Assembly (NCBI GenBank): GCA_009617715.1
Contig: VTFK01000053.1
Coordinates: 434,001 to 498,000 of the forward strand
Length of the DNA stretch: 64,000 nt
Direction of reading: 5' to 3'
From: Plectrocnemia conspersa
Taxonomy: Eukaryota; Arthropoda; Insecta; Trichoptera; Polycentropodidae
Within the stretch, counting starts at the first letter, position 1, and each line of letters starts with the position of its first letter. The translations under genes and the position numbers were made by a program. Below the pieces are notes generated by a model. The model was not told the origin of the DNA, searched no databases, and saw nothing but the letters and a program-made list of their open reading frames with translations. Positions 1 through 9,079 of the stretch are shown here, piece after piece.

Positions 1-1587
1 CTTATTGCCGCATGTATGTCGTTGATAAATGACTCAGATTGAATCCCTGTGGTACTCAAAAATGACCGAAATACTCATCGGATCAACGATTACCAGCGGT
101 GGTTTAAATAACACAAAAAAAATAACAATTCCGTGAGAAATGCAAACTTTTTCGAATCAGGTTAGGCTGCATTGACCTGGATTTTAGAATCGAAGGATTT
201 TGTCACCGCATTCGAAAAGCACAAGAGGTTAGTGACGGTGGCACGATGCAGACGAAAAGCGTGTTGTTGGTCCACTAGCGATTGTAGATGTATCTGTTAA
301 AAATTGTATCAAACAATTATATGATTGGGATCTTCTTACAGTGTGTCAAAATAATTAGTCCCCTAACATATTCTTGGCACTTTTTTTACCATTAAATCTC
401 AAAATCATATATTCTTTGTCTCTCCCTCTTTTTAAGAAGTATGTACACGTATCTTCTTCAAAGAGTAAATATATAGATAATTAACGATCTGTATGGTGAC
501 ACTCTTATGTCTTAATTTCGTCAATGATTGCCATTTTAACTGTCGCAATTAAAGTAGTGACTTCTTAAAAATAAATAATTAGTTTCAAACTAAAGATTTT
601 CAAAGCTCATTTCTTAAATGTGTTAAGATCAAACACGATCCATTTTAACTGGCATACGTAATTTTTAATGTATTCCCATTGTTGTACACCAGAGTGTCTC
701 AAACAATAGATACCGATCATTTCAAATTCAACGAACTGAAAATATCAAAAAATATCAGTTTGGACAAAGTATGCAAAAACACATTACGAGTGATTCGCAT
801 GTTGACACTAAGTACATTTTTTCCTCTTTCGTGCAAGATTATCTTTATTATTCTCCAAACGAGTATCGTGAATCCAATCGGTCAAGGTTATATACGAAAC
901 CATCCAATTGTTCAATTAAATCGCTCGATTTGATGTTATGGTGTCTAGATTTGGTTCCAAGAAGTTATTAGAAATTGCACACATTCCTATCACATCGGTC
1001 ACGTAGATCTATTCATTCATCCTAACACTTCTTAAGGATTTATATCGCTCTAAGAGCGCTGATCAGCATTACAAATTAAGATCGCCATCTTAACGCACGA
1101 CTCTTATAGAACCGGGTTTTTCCTGACTTTTTTTATCATCATAGCAAACAACACACCATACGTAGTTGCTACGCTATAATCAATAAAACAAAGTTTAATG
1201 TTATGATCCGTTTAATAATAATGCATCAGATTTCGTATCGTTTTTACGATAATGTAATGTAAATTATAATGCAGTAAGATTAAACCGTGACATTGATTAC
1301 CTTGAACGATTCATACAGTTATTATTATTGCGTCATAGAAATTAACGGTTTAATAAGCATACGATTATTCATAAGAAAAATAATTATATGTTGAACGCAC
1401 TTATTTTATTAATAAAACTAAACGCAGTAAGCATATAAAAACATAATTGTCTGATTGATTTATTAACACCATCAGTAGCAGAGTAAGAAATTGATTGAAT
1501 TCGATTTTATTTATTTTAATATTTTTTATAACTTGTTCTATTTGTTATCAACTCAACCACAGACTGTTTATTTATGTTTATAAATAT
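1..1587. other. Gene-free AT-rich flank
   Basis: No coding region is supported. One 84-codon frame at 679-933 matches no family I know, lacks coding composition and sits among AT-rich noncoding sequence. No tRNA, repeat array or splice-linked exon was recognised. The stretch ends at the 4-base target duplication of the LTR element. Confidence 0.5.
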
Positions 1588-1719
1588 TGTTATATATTTA
1601 TATATTACAACTCTTTGTTTATGTGGGAGCAATGAACTTACATAAGAGTTTTGATCCAGAGGTCCTTTTTATGGACTAACACGACGAAGCACCCCTTTCT
1701 TACACCTAATTAACATACT

Positions 1720-1754
1720 TATATAAATAGGGGAATGTCCTTCGTTCGTCAGCA
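1720..1754 (+). promoter_or_regulatory. LTR core promoter, copy 1
   Basis: A TATATAAATAG box at 1720-1730 is followed by a TCAG initiator whose A is at 1751. The 31-base spacing is the usual TATA-to-start distance for RNA polymerase II. Confidence 0.6.
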
Positions 1755-1885
1755 TTCATATTGATAAACACTACAACTCTTTGTTTATGTGGGATCTATG
1801 AACTTACATAAGAGTTTTGATCCAGAGGGGCTTTTTATGGACTAAGACGACGAACCACCCCTCTCTTACATCTAATTAACACACT

Positions 1886-1920
1886 TATATAAATAGGGTA
1901 AAGTCCCTTGTTCGTCAGCA
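1886..1920 (+). promoter_or_regulatory. LTR core promoter, copy 2
   Basis: A second TATATAAATAG box at 1886-1896 has a TCAG initiator with its A at 1917, again 31 bases apart. It lies in the second tandem unit of the same LTR, so the LTR has two apparently intact start sites 166 bases apart. Confidence 0.6.
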
Positions 1921-2020
1921 TTCTAACTAATAACTTCAAACCTCACGGTCAGTCATCGTCTGATGACCGACCCCTAAATACCGATTTTCATCGAGCTCAC
2001 GCGAAAATATAACATAAAAT

Positions 2021-2038
2021 TGGTGGCAGCGCTGGGAT
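2021..2038 (+). other. Primer binding site, tRNA-Leu-like
   Basis: TGGTGGCAGCGCTGGG begins 6 bases after the 5' LTR. Its complement ends in CTGCCA plus CCA, the form of tRNA-Leu 3' ends (commonly CCCACCGCTGCCA-CCA), with one difference in the T-stem part. The primer identity is inferred. Confidence 0.7.
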
Positions 2039-3297
2039 TATAGCGGAATAGAGTGTGTACGTTGATTTGTACGTGCCACTGGAATCGACCACTCATCAAG
2101 AAGCCGACATCCAGAATCCTGAGGGATCGTCCGAGGACCAGTTCATCACTGTAGTTGGCACTACATTTATATCATTCGTCATCACTAATTTTCTGCGCGG
2201 TCATAACGTCTACGTGGTACTTGAGACGGTGGATTAAATCCTTTAAAGAGACCAAGAGCCCATAACAATTTCTACGAGACAAGCGGACTCGGTGAAGATC
2301 GGACAATAAACCAATAACAACATCAAGAATTCTGAAAGGAGGCTACCCATGCTGAGCCAAGCAGAGAGCGTCCTTTATGAGCCAAGCTGAGAACATCATC
2401 GCTGACCCAAGAAAGGACCATCTTCGCAGAGCCACGCAGAGGTCATCCTTAAAGAATTCGCATCAAACTATCAAACCCCGAAAATCAAAAGAAAACTGTA
2501 AGTACAAACGGTTTTATTTTGATTATCAGACAATATTTAAATTTTAATGCATTTAAAAAAAAAAAAAAATATTTAAATACTAATGCTCTTTAAAATTATA
2601 TTTATATAAATTTATTTTTCACGTGAAATTATTTTTGAAAAAGAATAAATTCTCAACATTTTATAAATTGCTATAAAAAAAATATATTTTCATTAAATAA
2701 TTATTTGATCTAAAAATTATGAATATATGTAATTGTTCCTTAACTCAAAATAATTATCTACAAATATCACGTTATAATTCATGATAAAAATATCTAAAAC
2801 AAAATAATAAAAATAATTAAAAAGTAAGGTATTAACATATTAATTTAAGTAATAATTACGTAATCCTAAAAATAATATAAAGTAAAATAATAAATTATAA
2901 GCTTCTGTTTTTAATTGTTGATAAATATCAAGTAATAGTTTTTTTTTAATAAAAAATATAAAAGTAACGTAACGATATGTATTTTGAAAAATAATGGGAA
3001 ATGATAATAAAATATTTATAAAAATAATAATTACCAATTTTAAAGAAATTTGGTTTATTTATCGGAATTTTTTAATTTTAAATAATATGGTTAAGGATCG
3101 ATATTCGTAAAAAAAAAAAAAAAAAAATAATAATAATAACAACTATAATGATGATATTAATTTATTTAAAAAAAAAAAAAAAAAAATGTAAGCAAGGTGC
3201 AAAATCAGTATTTGGTGTTTATCCAGTAAGGGAAAAGATTTAAATATTTTTTGTTTATACAGATTCACTAATTTCATCGGGAAAATTAGTTCATTCT

Positions 3298-3308
3298 AAG
3301 GGTGGGGG
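3298..3308 (+). other. Polypurine tract
   Basis: AAGGGTGGGGG, purine except for one T, lies directly against the TG start of the 3' LTR, where plus-strand priming occurs in LTR elements. Confidence 0.75.
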
Positions 3309-3741
3309 TGTTATATATTTATATATTACAACTCTTTGTTTATGTGGGAGCAATGAACTTACATAAGAGTTTTGATCCAGAGGTCCTTTTTTTATGGACT
3401 AACACGACGAAGCACCCTTTCTTACACCTAATTAACATACTTATATAAATAGGGGAATGTCCTTCGTTCGTCAGCATTCATATTGATAAACACTACAACT
3501 CTTTGTTTATGTGGGATCTATGAACTTACATAAGAGTTTTTTTGATCCAGAGGGGCTTTTATGGACTAAGACGACGAACCACCCCTCTCTTACATCTAAT
3601 TAACACACTTATATAAATAGGGTAAAGTCCCTTGTTCGTCAGCATTCTAACTAATAACTTCAAACCTCACGGTCAGTCATCGTCTGATGACCGACCCCCC
3701 CTAAATACCGATTTTCATCGAGCTCACGCGAAAATATAACA
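3309..3741 (+). repeat. 3' LTR
   Basis: This 433-base copy of the 5' LTR has the same tandem promoter units (TATA boxes at 3442 and 3610, initiator A at 3473 and 3641). I found no base substitutions between the LTRs. The only differences are homopolymer lengths: two T more, one C fewer, three T more, one T fewer and three C more. Confidence 0.88.
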
Positions 3742-4240
3742 ATATGGAGCGAGCATTTTTTGCGATAATGCATAATTAAAACTCGTTTTATAAATTCGAA
3801 GAAAAACAAAACGGCCACCAACGTGATGTGTGGATGTAATACATATGTACAGTGAAAGCAAATGATTCTTAGAATAAATGTGTTATTATGTTTATTATTA
3901 TTGTAGTTAAATGGTTCCAAAATCAGAATCTCAAAAAATTTTTTTAATATTATATATAAATATTTGAGGATAAAGAAATATTATGTCGGGATCACCTGAC
4001 TGTGAGAAAAGACTTGTCGCACATAGTGTTAAATGCGTAATAAATCATTTGACAGCTAACGTATGTGACGATGAAAAACTCGCACTGAATTGAAAAATTG
4101 CTGACACGCTGGAAAAAACGATAACCAGAATTAAAATTGCCCCAATTCACCGCTACTGTATCTCAAAAAAAATAAAAAAAAATACTATACAAACGTTTCT
4201 TTGAGTTATATTCATAAAGTCATCAATACTATTTCAGGAA

Positions 4241-5386
4241 GGGATGTCATTTGGGGCGGGGCAGGGATGCCAGATGTCCCATAATGCGCTGGACTGTTCT
4301 GTGCAATAGTGATTTATCCCGCATAAAAATTTAAATGTCCCGCAGGTAAAAAATAACGCATTTTGCTTGTAAAATAATAAAATAATGCCATAAAAATTGA
4401 TGGATGCTGTTATAAATTGTTTTTCTTTCTTATAGAATTTTTGTTCGAGGAGGACAAAGGAGAAGCAATTACTACAGGACTAAAAAAAGGGTCATTTCGT
4501 AAAATTTCGTTCAAATGCAATGTTAGATGTCGGGATTCCTTTCGGGGATTGTTAGACATTAGCGTCTGCGTAAATCGGCGTATGTCCAAACGTTCGAAGT
4601 GTGCGTGCCGAAGCTTACGCCATTTGTAAAGAATGTATGTTCAATATTTCAACCGTTGCTAAAAAGTCCAAAGTAGTAAAATTACAATTGTTGAATTATA
4701 TTAAATTATTAATAATGTTTGGCAGTCCTTGATTAAGCATAAGAATGAATGCTCTTATGCAGGGTGACCAGAGAACCTCTTTTAGGGAAGATTGTCCTCC
4801 TCAAACATTTTGTTCTCCTTGTTCTTCTCGAACAAAAATGTCTGAGATGACAATTTTTTAGCTCCTGCAGCAATTTGTCCTCCTTGAACAAACAGTAAAT
4901 GTATATTTTTCAGTGGAGTTAAATTTTCGCTAATGAAGTCTAAATACAGTTTCAACAGTAGATTTATATTTCTACTATCGAAAATATAATTTAACTGATA
5001 GGCGCTAGTGAAATTAAAAGCTACTCTAAAATATCTATGAAACTCAATTTGTCCATTTGCTGTTTAAACCCAAAACTAACATAATGAAAGTTCTAAAACT
5101 AATTTTAGTTTTAAAACTTTCTTTTTAGAGCAAACTAAGCCAGCTCAACACTTTGCGGAAAATAAGCGGAAGAAGAAGTAAGGACACGTCGTGTCATGTT
5201 TTAAAATTATGATAATTATCTTTACCGATAATACTACGGACTTCTGATATGAATGTTGGTCAAAGTACAATATATTCAATCCGAATTTTAGTCAATAGGA
5301 GAGCGCAAAAACAATTATCATTTCTGAGAAGGGATAATTGTTTTTTTGCGCTCTCCTATTGGTCAAAATTCGGCTTAGATGTGCTT
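4241..5386 (+). repeat. Dispersed repeat family, copy A
   Basis: The copy opens with GGGATGTCATTT, as does the copy at 15867. It contains the family's shared modules: a palindrome around AAGTTCTAAAACTA (about 5088-5130), the GAAAATATAATTTAACTGATA motif (about 4979-5001), and a module CCGAATTTT..CAATAGGAG..GCGCAAAA. Here the last module is present twice as an inverted pair (5281-5320 and 5331-5383), giving a strong hairpin. A GGTGACCAGA-type repeat (about 4761-4890) is embedded. No protein is encoded, so it is probably a non-autonomous or composite DNA element. The 3' end is uncertain. Confidence 0.55.
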
Positions 5387-7919
5387 TATTAGATTTTTAC
5401 TTAGTTTGTGCTTTATTATATTTTTCCTTTTTTAAGTCGTAAAATTGTTATAAAAAGTTTTAAAAATATGAACGCTAGATAACAGAGCGTTTTTACTGCG
5501 ACGGCACTGTTTTATTGCTTTTGACGTGGATTCTAAACAGTTATTTTTTTTCAATTATTAATTATTTAATTATTTTAAATTTTTTCCCTCTTCTGGAAAA
5601 AGCTTAAGTGACGTTTCTGACTATTTCTAATAAATTAGTAATTTTATAATTCAATTTAATCTGATTTTTTATTGATAAATAATTATAAAATACATATGTG
5701 CATATAAAAAATAATTAGATCATCATAAAATGTGTTGCGAATGCTTTTAAATTGTTATGACCTTGATAAAATAACTTGTTTTATATTCAATCATAAAAAA
5801 CCTGCTTGAGCATCTTTCTTAATGCATTCATTAAGCATTTGGTAACTTTTTTGCATAAGTAACTAATGGTAAATTTGATAACGTTACCATTGCTTGATTC
5901 ATTTAGCAAATGTATTTATAATCCATTTTTTATCCATGTCTTACATATAAAAAACAATGATATTTGAATTAGCATCTTTGAGACAATGATATTATTATAG
6001 TGAAATTAATATAGTATCTTGTATAGTGCAAAATATATTAATAGGTTAGATAATTTTGAGAAGCGCTGTAATAGATAAGTAATGTATTATTTCAAATCAG
6101 TATCATATTTTTTAAATATTTAACGGAAATGATGGAAAAGAGTGATAGTAAACTTGCGGTTTTGGTTTTATGACAGGAATTAATTTTGTGTGGAGTATTC
6201 ATAGAATTTGTGGTTTATATAATAAATTTGTGCAGATAAATAAAATTATTGAAAAAAGTATGATTGTTTTATGATCTTTCTATAAAATAACTTTAACGTT
6301 GAATTATAAAACAATATTTTTTTTTCGATATTTTCATATTCGGTAAATCAAAGGTGAAATTCATTCATTTAAGTGATGCAATTCTACAAAGTTGGCAAAG
6401 AAAATGTCTATTTCTTAGCCGAAAACAGCATTCGCCACGGACACAAATAACGGACTTTAAAATATATACGTTTCGGACGGTGAATCTTGAACAAATTCGA
6501 TCTAGATGCGCTTCATTCTGATGTAAATACACTTTTTTTGCCATTGTCCTCCAGTTTGTAAACAAACAAAACTGTCGCATTTTCCGTGACGAAGCCTCGT
6601 TTCGGCGGTCACGGCTATTTTTGTTCGCAAATCGAAAGAAGCCCCCACGTGCTGTTTTGAAAGTTGTGACCGATGTTTAGGAAATGTAGCGCTTGTTGAC
6701 CGTTGTTTATATTGTAAAGTTGGTCAAACGAGCAAGAACCTCCGTGACTATGATTGTATCTTGTCCGCGCCCAAAAAACTATTTATAATCGTTCTATTAT
6801 TTTTTTATCAATAATGTTCCGTAACGGATATGAAGTTCATATATCAGGGATATTAAGAAAGTAAATACACAAAGTCGGGATATTATTTCTAAAACAAGAT
6901 TTTTTCAACACCCAATGCGCGCAGAAATTCTGATATTTCTAATAATTTTCTAACCATTTCATAAAAAAAAAACAGTTATCAACATTTCTTTACAATGGTT
7001 AAAAGTACATCGACCGTTTAACGCATATTAAAATGTTTTTTCTTCATGAATGACGACAAATGGCCTTCTATTCCTTTATTCGTCAAGAACGTCACTTCTT
7101 CCTGTTTTAAATTCAAGACATACGTTCATTAAGTCATTGCTACAAACGGAAACACTGCTCCTTTTTTACAGAAGAAACGGATCAACGATGAGCGAACTAC
7201 GAATTCTTAAAGATTAGAAATTTGAACATTCAAATGACTGTTTGTCCAATATTGGATAGTAAATAGGTACTTCTCTTGGAACATATGATTCGATTCATTA
7301 TGTGAAGATATCGATTGCTGCTCTCTTGAAAAATACATTGTGGGAGTACTTTTTGACCTGTCAGATGCGTTTCATCACGCAAAAGGGCATTGCCACAATA
7401 GAAGACTATTGTATTGATAAACGCCGACAGCCGGTGGAATTCTAGTAACAAGTGCAGGTAACGAAAAAATCAACATATCTAATATCCCTATATTGCAGTA
7501 GTTGGTTTACGCTTTAGAATAACATCCCATATAACCTCTTCCATCTCGACTAGCGTATATAGGCGCATACGTAATACGCATACTTCCGATAGGAACAATA
7601 ATCAATAACTTCCACCAGTTTCTTCCGACTTGGGACACTTAAGAACGTGGAAGCCGCCGCTTCCCTCTTCACGTCAACCCTGGTCCAGAAATGAGACGCA
7701 GACAAGGACATGAGAACATCAGGTATTTACAAATTATACGCGATTCAACATAGTTTAATATTATGGCAAGCAACAACAGCAGCAGCAACACTACATATAC
7801 GATTAATAATATAATATGTTGTGGAAGTGCCCGCTCTTGAGTACTAAAAATGCGGAGCCCTTTTTGACGTTAGAGCTTCACGGAGAGGGATCCCCCGCAT
7901 TTTTCACCGTAATCTAGAT
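5387..7919. other. No supported gene
   Basis: This is AT-rich intergenic sequence. A patch at about 6560-6690 is richer in CpG than its surroundings and a minus-strand frame of 59 codons from an ATG starts there (6365-6541). I do not recognise the product and see no linked exon, so I do not call a gene. Another less AT-rich patch lies at 7600-7730, also without a supported frame. Confidence 0.4.
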
Positions 7920-9079
7920 CAGTGCTTCTCAACCGGTGTTATAAACATTTGGCGTCCATTTTAAAATGTTATGCTTAAAAATCAAAGAAAGTCCTGATTA
8001 TTTATTAATTATGGCCAAAAGAAAATCTAGAAAAAAAACAGTCTCAAATCTAGACCAAATATTTTTTTTAATTTCTTCTCAGTGAAATTAAATTGGAGTA
8101 CATTTTCACCAATAGATGTATATTTTTAGCAGTAAAAATATAATTCATCTGTCAGTTTCTAGTAAAATATACGATGGTGCCTCGTCCACCATTCACTTAC
8201 ATATATTTCAATAAGAAACGTGTAAACTCTATATACTTTTAAAAAATACTACTGCAGCGGCCAAATCTGTGTCTAATTGCCATCCATCACCATCATTCGC
8301 AATATCTTCAAACCCCGTGCAACTGAAAATGACTGGGTTCTTCGCTTTTAATATTATCTTCTTATATTTCTAAAAACTATTTATTGTGGCATTGTGTTGA
8401 AAATCGTTAAGCCCTACAAAATGGAAAAAATAAGAATCTTTACTATTATTTGACAACAATAATAGTCCAAAAACGAGTAAAGTTTAGATGAAAAAACAAG
8501 GCAAACAAAATGTGTTGATACTTTGGAATGTGAAAAAAGAAGCATTACTAGGCAATACGATAAAAAAGTACTTAAAGTTTTGTTTTGCTTTAGCTCCTGG
8601 AAGTGAACTAAATACATATCTCTACGACCCATCTGTGGTATGTTACGAAAAAAAAGCACAGTAATCTTGCAGTTAAGCCACTGGATTTTTTTGAAAGATT
8701 ATACAAACAGTTGTAAATTCAGAAAAGTCAAATAAAGAAGATGACGACTTGTGACAAGTCGTTGCTTCAAGCTTCTAAAACGTAAAAATCGTTCATTATT
8801 GGTGAGAGGAAGTTTTGGGTTCTCAAGGCGCTCAAAAATTCAAAATTGTGTTGTTTTCGAACGACACTTTTTTTAACCAGCCCTTATAAAGATCTTCGTA
8901 ATGGTAATACATATATGTATTCATTATCTCTTTATGGAAGACATCAATTCATATACACTTAATACTTTAGATTCAGATCGTACTATGTAATTAATATTCT
9001 TTATTTTTGCATTAGTGCTCCGTGAAATCTATATCATATTTACAGTGGTCTGCAGGTGTAAAAAGGTTGAGAAACACTG
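7920..9079 (+). mobile_element. Decayed hAT (ZBED-type) transposon
   Basis: Terminal inverted repeats are CAGTGCTTCTCAACCGG at the left and GGTTGAGAAACACTG at the right. The flanking 8-base target duplication is ATCTAGAT/ATCTGGAT (7912-7919 and 9080-9087), one mismatch. On the plus strand at about 8560-8830 the remains of a transposase N-terminus can be read through frameshifts and stops: a tyrosine/lysine-rich start, PSVVCYEKKA matching the BED-finger CxxC region, then PLDFFERLYKQL and KKMTTCDKSLLQAS, all typical of the ZBED5/SCAND3 group. The catalytic core is deleted. A stretch at about 8090-8180 resembles the dispersed repeat family and may be a nested fragment. Confidence 0.88.
8560..8830 (+). 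pseudogene. hAT/ZBED transposase remnant
   Basis: Only N-terminal pieces survive, broken by frameshifts and stop codons. Recognisable segments are PGSELNTYLYDPSVVC and PLDFFERLYKQL. The order (BED-finger remnant, then the PLDFFER linker) is that of ZBED-type hAT transposases. The RNase H catalytic domain and the C-terminal dimerisation domain are absent. Confidence 0.75.

Larger units (their letters stand above)
1588..2014 (+). repeat. 5' LTR with duplicated U3 promoter
   Basis: The 427-base LTR is bounded by a TGTTATA/TATAACA inverted repeat. Inside it a unit of about 166 bases beginning TACAACTCTTTG occurs twice in tandem (1606-1771 and 1772-about 1930). Each copy carries a TATA box and a start-site motif. 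The second unit differs from the first by scattered substitutions, so the duplication predates this insertion. Downstream is a short inverted repeat (CGGTCA...TGACCG, about 1947-1970). Confidence 0.88.
1588..3741 (+). mobile_element. Non-autonomous LTR retrotransposon
   Basis: This is a complete 2154-base element with two LTRs of 427 and 433 bases, each starting TGTTATA and ending TATAACA. A 4-base ATAT target duplication flanks it (1584-1587 and 3742-3745). A primer binding site starts 6 bases after the 5' LTR, and a polypurine tract abuts the 3' LTR. The 1.29 kb interior has no gag, protease, reverse transcriptase or integrase frame. It holds a GAGCCAAGCAGAG-type imperfect repeat (about 2353-2450) and then very AT-rich filler with long A runs. 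Proteins for movement must therefore come from a related autonomous element. The 4-base duplication suggests a Ty3/gypsy-like integrase, which is inference. The 60-codon frame at 2055-2237 starts at GTG and is not a convincing gene. Confidence 0.88.

Noticed and set aside
679..933. 84-codon plus-strand frame
   Set aside because: No family match, AT-driven composition and no splice or promoter context.
2055..2237. 60-codon frame inside the LTR element as a gag remnant
   Set aside because: It starts at GTG, shows no gag motif (no CCHC knuckle or capsid pattern) and is too short.
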